Of a stretch of 64,000 nucleotides of DNA, positions 40,748 to 48,084 are shown in pieces; within the stretch, counting starts at the first letter, position 1; each line of letters opens with the position of its first letter. Below the pieces are notes generated by a model that searched no databases, was not told the DNA's origin, and saw only the letters and a list, made by a program, of their open reading frames with translations. The position numbers and the translations under genes were made by a program. This DNA comes from CAVTRI01 sp963737075 (lineage in GTDB: Bacteria; Actinomycetota; Acidimicrobiia; Acidimicrobiales; Palsa-688). The DNA lies in the NCBI GenBank assembly GCA_963737075.1, contig CAVTRI010000001.1, positions 248,001 to 312,000 on the forward strand, in the 5' to 3' direction.

Positions 40748-41628
40748 GCGACGTGCCCCAGATTTGCCGGGCCCGCCCGGCCCGGGATCCAGCTCGGATC
40801 ACTCTTGTGGTCATCACGCGAAATCGGCGCCTGGAATTGCTGGCCTCGCTCGAGCGCCACGCTGCGCGTCACCCCGACGTGCCCGTCGTGGTCGTCGACA
40901 ACGCGTCCGCCGACGGGACCGTTTCGGCCGTCCGAGCATGCCTTCCGAGCGTCGACGTGGTGGCCCTGCCGTACAACGTCGGGGCCAACGCGCGCACCAT
41001 AGGCGTCCGGCGTGCGCCGGGCCCGTACGTGGCGTTCTCCGACGACGACTCTTGGTGGGCGACGGGTTCGCTCGAGCGGGCAGGACACGCGCTCGATGAG
41101 CATCCCAACGTCGCTGTCGTGACCGGACGTACTCTCGTTGGCGTTGACGAGCGCGAAGACCCGCTGGTCGACCAGCTGTCCCGTAGTCCCCTGGGTCGCA
41201 AGCCCGGGTTGCCGGGGCCGTCCGTGCGGGGGTTCCTGGCCTGCACGGCCGTCGTCCGGCAACGGGCCTTGCTTTCGGTGCAAGGTTTTCATCCTCTCCT
41301 GGGCTTCATCGGAGAAGAGCAGCTGCTGGCATGGGATTTAGCCGCCGCGGGTTGGGAGCTGTGCTATCTGCCGGATGTCGTTGCCCACCACCATCCGTCG
41401 GCTCGGCGCCCCGGCGTGGCGTGGAGGAAGCGGCGAGAAGCTCGGAACGGCTGGGTGTCGGCCTGGATGCGGCGACGGGTCCCGTCGGGCGCGCTGCCCT
41501 CCGGGAGCGAAGCGGTGAGGGCGTTGCCGGAGGCGATGCGACTTCTGCCGGCCGCGGCCAGAGCCCGCCGTCCGCTCCCACGACCCGTCGAGGAGGAGGC
41601 AGCGCTGTTGGCAGGGTTTCCGCATTGA
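40744..41628 (+). CDS. GT2 glycosyltransferase (second of a tandem pair)
   Basis: 294 residues. RITLVVITRNRRLELLASLE, VVVVDNASADGT, SDDDSWWATGSL and IGEEQLLAWDLAAAGW align segment by segment with the preceding protein, with HHHPSARRPGVAWRKRREAR near the C-terminus. GTG 40744 overlaps the previous stop as GTGA. This is the last gene of the operon; the transcription unit probably ends in the 46-base spacer before the BON gene. Confidence 0.88.
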   Translation: MSDVPQICRARPARDPARITLVVITRNRRLELLASLERHAARHPDVPVVVVDNASADGTVSAVRACLPSVDVVALPYNVGANARTIGVRRAPGPYVAFSDDDSWWATGSLERAGHALDEHPNVAVVTGRTLVGVDEREDPLVDQLSRSPLGRKPGLPGPSVRGFLACTAVVRQRALLSVQGFHPLLGFIGEEQLLAWDLAAAGWELCYLPDVVAHHHPSARRPGVAWRKRREARNGWVSAWMRRRVPSGALPSGSEAVRALPEAMRLLPAAARARRPLPRPVEEEAALLAGFPH

Positions 41629-41674
41629 CGGCAGAGGGAACGTTACAACGCGTGCTCCGAGGAGCCCGGCCGGC

Positions 41675-41929
41675 GTGAGCCGCCCCGATGACCTGTCGTA
41701 CGTCGCCGAGCGGCTCTGCGACGCGCTCGTCCACGATCCCCTCATCGGGGAACACGGCGTCAAGGTCTGCGTAGACGGGCAGCTGCTGCTGCTGACCGGC
41801 ACCGTGGCTACCGACGAGCATCGCCGCGCCGTCGTGGATGCTGCCAACCGCATCCTTCCCGACGCCGAGTTGCGCGATGAGCTCAGTGTCGCCGAACCCC
41901 TCGCGGGATCCGGCATGACCGGGCTGTGA
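41675..41929 (+). CDS. BON domain protein (84 aa)
   Basis: 84 residues with one BON domain: YVAERLCDALVHDPLIGEHG, VKVCVDGQLLLLTGTVATDE and RRAVVDAANRILPDAELRDEL. The single domain has no signal peptide, so it is cytosolic, unlike the OsmY type. BON domains bind phospholipid or other surfaces. GTG 41675 is the only in-frame start near the domain. It follows the glycan operon by 46 bases and might be its last member. Confidence 0.8.
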   Translation: MSRPDDLSYVAERLCDALVHDPLIGEHGVKVCVDGQLLLLTGTVATDEHRRAVVDAANRILPDAELRDELSVAEPLAGSGMTGL

Positions 41930-41957
41930 CCGCCGCAGTTTGTCGTATCCCTGATGT

Positions 41958-41982
41958 AACGTCGCTCACAACGAGCGACGTT
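41958..41982. promoter_or_regulatory. perfect 10-bp inverted repeat, operator-like
   Basis: AACGTCGCTC (41958-41967) and GAGCGACGTT (41973-41982) are perfect inverted copies separated by ACAAC. The 25-base dyad lies 28 bases after the BON gene and 80 bases before the DUF1214 gene. The short spacer and symmetric shape suit a TetR- or GntR-like operator better than a terminator, since no T-run follows. Confidence 0.5.
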
Positions 41983-42061
41983 TAACGAGGGGGAAGCCTT
42001 GGGGAAGCGATGGTTGGGATTCCACCCGCTCGCGCAGCAGCAAGCGATGAAAGGCGCATGA

Positions 42062-43138
42062 GTGCCCGCGTCTCAAACCGGAGCGGCGTTCGCCGAGCTG
42101 CTCGCTGAGCTGACCGTTCTCCACGAACGAATCGTGGGGCAGCTGTCGTCGCCCGAGGACGAGCAAACGCTTCTGGAAGGGCACCGATGGATGCTCTCGA
42201 TTGTTCAGGTGGGAGTCGACGCCTACGTGTGGGCGGATCCAGCCCGCCCGCGGTTCGTCGACATCGTCGGGCCGTACAAGAAGTGGGGTGGTGACAACGC
42301 CGATGCGTTCTACTGCTTCGCCCCCATCGACCCGACCCGCACCTACCGGGTGACCGTCACTCCAGGCGACGCGGTGTATCTGTCGCTCACGGTGTACGGC
42401 GGGCCCAACGACGGCCGCTACTCCGACCGGATCGTGGGCAGCGTCAACAGCGTCGAGGCGCCGAGCGGCGCGGACGGGACCATCGAGATGGTGCTCTCCG
42501 CAGATGATCCCGGGGACGGTGTCGCGTGGATCCGCCTCGAGCCTGACGCCGTATGCTCGATCACCCGCGACTACCTCGAGGATCCCCGATCAGGCCGTCG
42601 CGCCCAGTGGCATATCTCGTCCGCCGATGCCTCCCCTCGCTATGTGGACAGCGACGAGGAACTGGCCCGAAGGCTGCGAGCCGCGCGTACATGGGTTCAC
42701 GAGCAGGCAAAGATGGTCCCCATCCCTCTGGGCGAGCCGAACACCGTTGCGGAGCCCTATCCGGTCTCGAAAGTCACGTATGGCTGGGCAGCCGGGGACG
42801 CCGCGTACGCGATGGGCAGCTTCGACCTCGACGAGGATCAAGCATTGGTGCTCAAGGGTCGCTCACCGTCGTGCGCCTTCTGGAACATGTGCCTGTGGAA
42901 CCCGTTCATGCACACGTACAACTATGACTACGAGCGGGTCACGATCAACGGCTCGCAGGTCGCATACGAACCCGACGGGTCATGGACGATCGTCGTTGCG
43001 GCATCGGATCCCGGACACCCGAACTGGGTTTCCACTGCGGGCCACCGGCGGGGCCGCGTCTGGTTCCGTTGGTTCCTTCCCTCGGAGACGCCGGAACGCC
43101 CCTCGGTTTCGCTGGTATCGCTGCAGTCGCGTAGATGA
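42062..43138 (+). CDS. DUF1214 domain protein
   Basis: 358 residues. The C-terminal half includes VSKVTYGWAAGDAAYAMGSF, LKGRSPSCAFWNMCLWNPFM and WTIVVAASDPGHPNWVSTAG, followed by RGRVWFRWFLP, which is the DUF1214 pattern; the N-terminal half (AYVWADPARPRFVDIVGPYK) matches the accompanying DUF1254-like part. The function is unknown. GTG 42062 follows AAAGG. The stop overlaps the sulfotransferase start as ATGA, a pairing that is common in actinobacteria with lipid-like substrates. Confidence 0.8.
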   Translation: MPASQTGAAFAELLAELTVLHERIVGQLSSPEDEQTLLEGHRWMLSIVQVGVDAYVWADPARPRFVDIVGPYKKWGGDNADAFYCFAPIDPTRTYRVTVTPGDAVYLSLTVYGGPNDGRYSDRIVGSVNSVEAPSGADGTIEMVLSADDPGDGVAWIRLEPDAVCSITRDYLEDPRSGRRAQWHISSADASPRYVDSDEELARRLRAARTWVHEQAKMVPIPLGEPNTVAEPYPVSKVTYGWAAGDAAYAMGSFDLDEDQALVLKGRSPSCAFWNMCLWNPFMHTYNYDYERVTINGSQVAYEPDGSWTIVVAASDPGHPNWVSTAGHRRGRVWFRWFLPSETPERPSVSLVSLQSRR

Positions 43139-44442
43139 GTTCGGCAGCCGACCCGGCGAGACGACAGCGCCCCGCGCCGGTAAGCCTCGACGATCTGGCC
43201 GACCCACAGTTCCCCGACGAGGTGCTGCCGATCGTGCAGACGATGGCCGCCGCCGCGCCGCACCTCGAGCTGACCCCCGAGCGGTTGATGACGGAGGCCC
43301 GGTCCGAGACCGGGCTGGACGACTTCGGGTCCACCGACTTCGTCGAGCGGTTGCATGTCCTCTGCCGAGCGCTGACCACAGACGTGGAGCTCAGTCCGGC
43401 CGGAGTGGCGGCCCAGCACGGGGCGCTCACCGGTCTGCTTCGAAACCGGCTGCTCATCGAAGACGTGATCAGGCGCCACCCAGACATCCTGAAGGTTGAG
43501 ATCGCAGCCCCGATCATCATTTGCGGCCTCCCGCGCACGGGCACCACTCACCTGCACAACCTCGTGTCAGCGGATCCCGCAGTACGTTCCTTGCCCTATT
43601 GGGAAAGTCTCCAGCCCGTGCTCGCTGACCGCGAACGACCCCGACCGGGCGAAGTGGACCCGAGGACAACCCGCACCGAGCAGGCGCTATGGCTCGTCAA
43701 TACGGCGATGCCCTACTTCAAGCGTATGCATGAGATGACGGTGGACCACGTCCACGAAGAAATCCAGCTGCTTGCCATTGACTTCTCCACCATGCTGTTC
43801 GAGACCGTCGCCCCGCTACCGACCTGGCGCGATTACTACCTGACCCACGATCAGCGGTCGAGCTACGCCTACCTGAAGCGGGTGCTGCAGGTCCTCCAAT
43901 GGCAGCGAGGCGGTACTCGTTGGGTCCTGAAATCTCCGCAGCACATCGAGCAGTTCCCTGCCTTGCACGAAACCTTTCCTGACGCCACGTTCGTTGTGAC
44001 CCACAGGGATCCGGTCTCGGTCACCGTGTCTCTCAGCACGATGGTTGCCTACTCGGCCCGGATGACCCAGGAGCGAGTCGACGTCGCAGGCGTCGGCCGG
44101 TACTGGTCGGACCGCATCGAGCGCATGCTCTGCTCGTGCGTCAGAGATCGAAGCCTGCTCCCGGCGAACCAGTCGATCGATGTCCACTTCGACGAGTTCA
44201 TGGCTGACGACGTCGGCATGGTCCGTCGCATCTATGACCTGGCCGGGCAGCCGATGACCCCGGAGGCGAAGCATGCCATGGAAAGCTTCGTGAGGGGTCA
44301 CCCGAGAGGCCGGCACGGCGCGGTTCGCTACGATTCCGCTCAACTCGGAATCGACCGCGCCGACCGGCGTCGGGCCTTGGCGTTTTATATGACGCGTTTC
44401 GGCGTGACCGAGGAGAGCGCGAGCTCCGACTCCTCCGCCTAA
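43135..44442 (+). CDS. PAPS-dependent sulfotransferase family protein
   Basis: 435 residues. The 5'-phosphosulfate loop is PIIICGLPRTGTTHLHNLVS near residues 125-145, with the downstream 3'-phosphate region RWVLKSPQHIEQFPALHETF and DATFVVTHRDPVSVTVSLST. These are the marks of the mycobacterial Stf-like sulfotransferase family. It should transfer sulfate from PAPS to a hydroxyl on a lipid or metabolite. ATGA overlap with the DUF1214 gene. It ends seven bases from the convergent hemerythrin gene. Confidence 0.9.
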   Translation: MSSAADPARRQRPAPVSLDDLADPQFPDEVLPIVQTMAAAAPHLELTPERLMTEARSETGLDDFGSTDFVERLHVLCRALTTDVELSPAGVAAQHGALTGLLRNRLLIEDVIRRHPDILKVEIAAPIIICGLPRTGTTHLHNLVSADPAVRSLPYWESLQPVLADRERPRPGEVDPRTTRTEQALWLVNTAMPYFKRMHEMTVDHVHEEIQLLAIDFSTMLFETVAPLPTWRDYYLTHDQRSSYAYLKRVLQVLQWQRGGTRWVLKSPQHIEQFPALHETFPDATFVVTHRDPVSVTVSLSTMVAYSARMTQERVDVAGVGRYWSDRIERMLCSCVRDRSLLPANQSIDVHFDEFMADDVGMVRRIYDLAGQPMTPEAKHAMESFVRGHPRGRHGAVRYDSAQLGIDRADRRRALAFYMTRFGVTEESASSDSSA

Positions 44443-44449
44443 GGCATCG

Positions 44450-44995
44450 TCAGCTGGCGGCCTTGTGCATCGCGTCGCGCGCCCTGTCGATGAGAGCCGC
44501 TACTGGTCCGACCATGAGGTTGCCCGGCGGCGTGTCCGGGGCCGTCGGATGGGGATGGGTTGGGGCGGAGGCCTTCGCCATCTCGTAAAGGTTGCCCAGT
44601 CGGCGCTTCCCGTCGCTATCCAGATGCTTGCGAAGGGGCTCAAAGACCAGACGCTCCTCCTTGTCCGCGTGTTCGAGCACCTGCTTGCGGAGCTTGGCGA
44701 GACGCTTGCCGAACTGCGCATCGTCGGGTCCAGCCTTCTCCATGGTGTCGAGCAATTCCTCAGCTGCCGCCTGTTCCTTGATGCGGGCGTCGGCGAGGCG
44801 ATTGCCGTTGGGCACACTTCGCCGCACCTCCGGGTACACGATCTCTTCCTCGGCCACCTCATGACGGACCAGCTCGTTGGTCAGATCCCAGAAGACGTTC
44901 CCCTTCTCAGAACCGTCGGCTTTTTCGAGCTGCGTGAACATGCGCTTCACCTGCTCGTGGTCATGCAGTAACTCGCGGATGATGTCGGTCGCCAT
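44450..44995 (-). CDS. hemerythrin domain protein
   Basis: 181 residues. The four-helix bundle has LLHDHEQVKRMF (His13), RHEVAEEEIVYPEV and LEHADKEERLVFEPL. A Pro-rich linker (THPHPTAPDTPPG) leads to AALIDRARDAMHKAAS, a tail echoed in the two-domain hemerythrin at 15.6 kb. ATG 44995 follows GGAGGTTTGACC; the longer open frame upstream runs through the promoter match. It is the third hemerythrin in 30 kb. Confidence 0.9.
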   Translation of the reverse strand: MATDIIRELLHDHEQVKRMFTQLEKADGSEKGNVFWDLTNELVRHEVAEEEIVYPEVRRSVPNGNRLADARIKEQAAAEELLDTMEKAGPDDAQFGKRLAKLRKQVLEHADKEERLVFEPLRKHLDSDGKRRLGNLYEMAKASAPTHPHPTAPDTPPGNLMVGPVAALIDRARDAMHKAAS

Positions 44996-45031
44996 GGTCA
45001 AACCTCCAGGTCGGGTCAAGGTGCCATGCCT

Positions 45032-45055
45032 ATACCCGCCCCGCGGCGAGTACAC
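45032..45055 (-). promoter_or_regulatory. sigma-B-like promoter of the 44.9-kb hemerythrin gene
   Basis: Minus strand: GTGT (45055-45052), 14 bases, GGGTAT (45037-45032), 36 bases before ATG 44995, which has a Shine-Dalgarno. Confidence 0.5.
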
Positions 45056-45141
45056 ACGGCGCACTTCGTTCGGCATGCCTTCGGCGTCGGCCCGTTCCTC
45101 TGGGTTGGCGTCGCTCACCGGCTCCTCTGTTGACGAGTGAC

Positions 45142-45210
45142 TGCCCCGGCCGCCTTAGGGACATACGGGCAGACCCGAGAGAGCGCGGGCCTGGGAGCGC
45201 GGCCGGGGCA
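45142..45210. repeat. 12-bp perfect inverted repeat with 45-base loop
   Basis: TGCCCCGGCCGC (45142-45153) and GCGGCCGGGGCA (45199-45210) are perfect inverted copies around a 45-base spacer. The spacing is long for a terminator. It might be a structured RNA or a decayed mobile-element end. Confidence 0.55.
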
Positions 45211-45361
45211 TTGGGCCGCACCTACCCGACGAGTTCCTCTGGAAAACCACCAGCCGCCAAGATTTGCCGCCCGGCAAGGATTGCTGCCCCGAGAGCACTC
45301 AGTCGCGGCGGGATTCTGATCCCGCTTTCCCGGTGCGGCTGAGCAAGCGCAGCCCGAACCG

Positions 45362-45577
45362 GTGGGGGCGAGACCCGCTCGAGAGCAGCCCGACACTCCG
45401 CTCTCGGAGGAGGAAGCGGTTGACCAGTTGGTCGAAGCTCCAGATGGGCCAACGGCCGCGAGCGGCAGCCAACCGACGAGCCCTGAGAAGAGGGCGGTCC
45501 GCGTCGTCGAGGACTCCCCGCTCCTGAACTTTCAGGGGGAATGGGCGAGAGCGCGACAGCCGCCGGGTAGACGCTAG
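45362..45577 (+). CDS. doubtful 71-aa open frame
   Basis: 71 codons from GTG 45362. The translation contains an acidic stretch (PLSEEEAVDQLVEAPDG) and VRVVEDSPLLNFQGEWARA. The third codon positions are rather GC-rich, which hints at coding, but there is no Shine-Dalgarno, no recognisable family and no ATG. I list it only because the gap has no better candidate. Confidence 0.25.
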   Translation: MGARPAREQPDTPLSEEEAVDQLVEAPDGPTAASGSQPTSPEKRAVRVVEDSPLLNFQGEWARARQPPGRR

Positions 45578-45639
45578 CCAGCAGAGTCGCTAGCCGGCGT
45601 CAGCCCGGCGGTGCATCCCTATCCCCCCTCTGGTGCCGA

Positions 45640-45867
45640 TCAGTCGAGCCGCGAACGAAGTAGCTGCTTACCCATCTCGGCGCCCTTGCGGCTGTCTGCC
45701 TGCGCCTTCCGGAAGAACTCGGCCAGTTCGCGGTCGCCGTCACGCTCCGCATCCTCGATGTACAAGTCGAGTCGCAGTGCGTTGTCGAGGCACTTCTCGG
45801 TGAACCACAGCAGATCGTACGCCTTGTCCTTGGTGCCGGTGACGTGCCCGGTTTCGGCGTCGGTCAT
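45640..45867 (-). CDS. conserved small protein (75 aa) of stress loci
   Basis: 75 residues. TGHVTGTKDKAYDLLWFTEK, CLDNALRLDLYIEDAERDGD and LAEFFRKAQADSRKGAEMGK form a helical protein widely conserved in actinobacteria as hypothetical. ATG 45867 follows GAGAGGAGAACGTC, a strong ribosome-binding site, and a sigma-B-like promoter lies upstream. It is divergent from the sugar transporter with which it shares a 104-base spacer. No function is known. Confidence 0.85.
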   Translation of the reverse strand: MTDAETGHVTGTKDKAYDLLWFTEKCLDNALRLDLYIEDAERDGDRELAEFFRKAQADSRKGAEMGKQLLRSRLD

Positions 45868-45906
45868 GACGTTCTCCTCTCGATTGCAACGAGCAACGGG
45901 GGTGCC

Positions 45907-45929
45907 GTACCCATCTCAAGGGCTGAAAC
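45907..45929 (-). promoter_or_regulatory. sigma-B-like promoter of the 75-aa protein gene
   Basis: Minus strand: GTTT (45929-45926), 13 bases, GGGTAC (45912-45907); GTGT two bases further upstream gives 15 spacing. 39 bases before ATG 45867. It lies back to back with the transporter promoter. Confidence 0.55.
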
Positions 45930-45935
45930 ACGTGA

Positions 45936-45960
45936 GTTTGCGAGCCTGCGGCCTGGGTAC
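45936..45960 (+). promoter_or_regulatory. sigma-B-like promoter of the sugar transporter
   Basis: GTTT (45936-45939), 15 bases, GGGTAC (45955-45960). Eleven bases to ATG 45972, so the message may be leaderless. Confidence 0.6.
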
Positions 45961-45971
45961 ACGGGCTAGTC

Positions 45972-47378
45972 ATGGCTGGCTTCGTCGCAGAAGTTGCGAG
46001 AAGCCGAAACCGCTATCTGGTGCGGATCGCTCTGATTGCCGCACTTGGCGGTTTCCTCTTCGGTTACGACACCGGTGTCATCTCGGGGGCGCAGCTTTTC
46101 ATCACGAGAGATTTTCACGCGGACCAGTTCGCCCAACAATGGATGGTTGGGGGGCTGCTCCTGGGCGCCGTCGCTGGCGCCGCGATCTCGGGATGGTTGT
46201 CGGACCGGATCGGCCGGAAGTACACGAAGATCATCTCGGGCTCCGTGTACGTCGTCGGTGCGCTGGCGGGAGCGTTCTCGCCTGACGTCGCGTGGCTGAT
46301 CGGCACTCGTGTCTTTCTCGGGCTTGCCGTCGGCACCGCCTCGTTCGTGTCTGTGGAGTACATCTCCGAGCAGACCCCACCCAGGCTGCGGGGCGGCGTG
46401 ACGAGCTTCAATCAGCTGATGATCACCAGCGGCATCCTCGTCGCCTATCTCATCGACTATGCGTTCGAGGGAGTACCCGGTACGTGGCGATGGATGATTG
46501 GGCTGGCGGCGCTCCCCGGTCTCGCCCTCGCCATTGGCATGCTGACCGTGCCGCGCAGCCCGCGGTGGCTGGGCGCCCAGGGCCGAGATGACGAGGCCCG
46601 AGAGGTGTTGAGCCGCACTCGGGACGAGGATGAGATCGACGAGGAGCTGGACGAAATCAGGACTGTCGCCGAGGAGAGCCGCCGCACCGGGATGCGTTCC
46701 TTGTTCGTCGGAAGGCTTCGGCCGCTGATGATGACGGGTCTGGCGCTGGCCATCTTCCAGCAGATCATCGGGGTCAACACGGTGATCTACTACTCGGCAA
46801 CCATCTTTAAGTACACGGGCCTCACGGCGGACAGCTCAGTGGAACGGGCCATCTTCGTCGGGATCACCAACGTGGTGTTCACCATCGTGGCCATTCTCAT
46901 CCTCGACCGCGTCGGCCGCCGCCCCCTGCTGCTCATCGGGACCGTCGGAGCGACGATCGCTCTCGTCGGTCTCGGCTTCTTCTTCTACGACAGCTCCCTG
47001 CAGTCGAGCGGCTACATCGCGATGATCTTCCTGCTGTTGTTCATCGCCTCGTTCGCGGTGGGCCTCGGGCCGGTCTTCTGGCTGATGATCTCAGAGATCT
47101 ACCCCCTGGGCGTGCGCAGCCGGGCGATGAGCATCGCCACGATCGCCAACTGGACCGCGAACTTCTTCGTCTCCTACTACTTCCTGCAGCTGGTCAATCT
47201 CATCGGCAAGGATGGAACGTTCTGGCTCTATGCCGGCTTCGGCGTGCTGGCCGTGGCGTACTTCGCCTGGCGGGTCCCGGAGACGAAGGACAAGTCACTC
47301 GAGGAGATCGAGTGGGACCTCGGCGTCGAGCCGGAGCAGGAACACGAAGGCGAACGCGAACCTCAACCGGTGTCCTGA
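45972..47378 (+). CDS. MFS sugar porter (sugar/H+ symporter)
   Basis: 468 residues, twelve membrane segments. Sugar porter motifs: LGGFLFGYDTGVISGAQLFI, GWLSDRIGRKYTK, PRSPRWLGAQGR, FQQIIGVNTVIYYSATIFK, LDRVGRRPLLL and the C-terminal VPETKDKSLEEIE. These match the XylE/GLUT-like family, most similar to inositol, xylose or glucose importers. It lies at the cytoplasmic membrane. Placing it under a stress promoter suggests osmolyte or carbon uptake on stress. A hairpin follows 18 bases after the stop. Confidence 0.93.
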   Translation: MAGFVAEVARSRNRYLVRIALIAALGGFLFGYDTGVISGAQLFITRDFHADQFAQQWMVGGLLLGAVAGAAISGWLSDRIGRKYTKIISGSVYVVGALAGAFSPDVAWLIGTRVFLGLAVGTASFVSVEYISEQTPPRLRGGVTSFNQLMITSGILVAYLIDYAFEGVPGTWRWMIGLAALPGLALAIGMLTVPRSPRWLGAQGRDDEAREVLSRTRDEDEIDEELDEIRTVAEESRRTGMRSLFVGRLRPLMMTGLALAIFQQIIGVNTVIYYSATIFKYTGLTADSSVERAIFVGITNVVFTIVAILILDRVGRRPLLLIGTVGATIALVGLGFFFYDSSLQSSGYIAMIFLLLFIASFAVGLGPVFWLMISEIYPLGVRSRAMSIATIANWTANFFVSYYFLQLVNLIGKDGTFWLYAGFGVLAVAYFAWRVPETKDKSLEEIEWDLGVEPEQEHEGEREPQPVS

Positions 47379-47395
47379 CTACCTCACGAACATTG

Positions 47396-47426
47396 GGCTC
47401 AGGCGTCGAAATCCGGCGCCTGAGCC
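47396..47426 (+). terminator. hairpin after the sugar transporter gene
   Basis: GGCTCAGGCG (47396-47405) and CGCCTGAGCC (47417-47426) make a perfect 10-bp stem with an 11-base loop, 18 bases after TGA 47378. No T-run follows, so it may be a factor-assisted terminator typical of high-GC genomes. Confidence 0.6.
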
Positions 47427-47430
47427 TTGG

Positions 47431-47496
47431 CGCGCCCTTTGTGCCGAGTCGGCTGTGCCCGAGCGCGCTCTTTGTGCCGAGTCGGCTGTGCCCGAA
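47431..47496. repeat. 33-base tandem duplication
   Basis: Two consecutive 33-base units, 47431-47463 and 47464-47496, each CGCGC[CT]C then TTTGTGCCGAGTCGGCTGTG and CCCGA-, differing at a few bases. A truncated third copy begins at 47758. Confidence 0.75.
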
Positions 47497-47680
47497 CGCG
47501 CCAAACCCCGGCGCATGGCGCGATGCGGCGCCCCGCCAAGCATGTGGGGCGCGATGCGACGTCATATTCGACGCTGGATCGCGCCCCTTGCGAGCGGCCG
47601 GGCGCCTGAGCGCGCCAAACCCCGGCAGGTGGCGCGACCCAGCGCAGCACATCTGACGCCTGGACGCGCCATACCCCGGC
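47484..47680. repeat. long direct repeat, copy 1, carrying 26-base palindromes
   Basis: About 197 bases, nearly identical to 47758-47954 (offset 274). It holds elements with CGCGCCA/TGGCGCG arms at 47497-47522 and 47611-47636, each exactly 26 bases with centres of the type AACCCCGGC plus three bases; another, 47665-47690, straddles its right end. A further inverted pair, GCGCCCC and GGGGCGC, lies near 47529-47552. No protein-like reading is visible on either strand. Confidence 0.85.
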
Positions 47681-47757
47681 GGATGGCGCGATGCGGCGCC
47701 CCGCTAGGCCCGTGGGGCGCGGCACGGGCCACGCATGCGACAATCGGTCGGCAACCC

Positions 47758-47954
47758 GGCTGTGCCCGAACGCGCCAAACCCCGGCGCATGGCGCGATGC
47801 GGCGCCCCGCCAAGCACGTGGGGCGCGATACGACGTCATATTCGACGCTGGATCGCGCCCCTTGCGAGCGGCCGGGCGCCTGAGCGCGCCAAACCCCGGC
47901 AGGTGGCGCGACCCAGCGCAGCACATCTGACATCTGGACGCGCCAGACCCCCGC
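47758..47954. repeat. long direct repeat, copy 2
   Basis: Second copy of the roughly 197-base unit, differing from copy 1 at only a few positions (for example CACGTG for CATGTG). It carries 26-base palindromes at 47771-47796 and 47885-47910 and a degenerate third at 47939. The whole 706-base spacer 47379-48084 between the transporter and STAS genes contains no supportable gene. Confidence 0.85.
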
Positions 47955-48004
47955 CGACTGGGGAGCCGCCCTCCGGACGTCTGAAGGCTCGGCACAGGTC
48001 GTGC

Positions 48005-48030
48005 GTTTCGCGGTTTGGTCCGATGGGTAC
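48005..48030 (+). promoter_or_regulatory. sigma-B-like promoter of the STAS gene
   Basis: GTTT (48005-48008), 16 bases, GGGTAC (48025-48030), 54 bases before ATG 48085. Confidence 0.55.
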
Positions 48031-48084
48031 GGAAATGCTGTGCATGCCTCTGCGCGTGGTGCCGATGGGTAGTATGCCCCCACA

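Larger units (their letters stand above)
45056..45639. other. roughly 580-base region without a confident gene
   Basis: Between the hemerythrin promoter and the end of the 75-residue gene I see only a 12-bp inverted repeat (45142-45210) and one weak open frame (45362-45577). No tRNA-like fold or terminator with a T-run was seen. Confidence 0.5.

Noticed and set aside
47431..47954. CRISPR array
   Set aside because: The repeats are palindromic elements and long duplications with variable spacing, not uniform repeats with unique spacers, and no cas genes are nearby.
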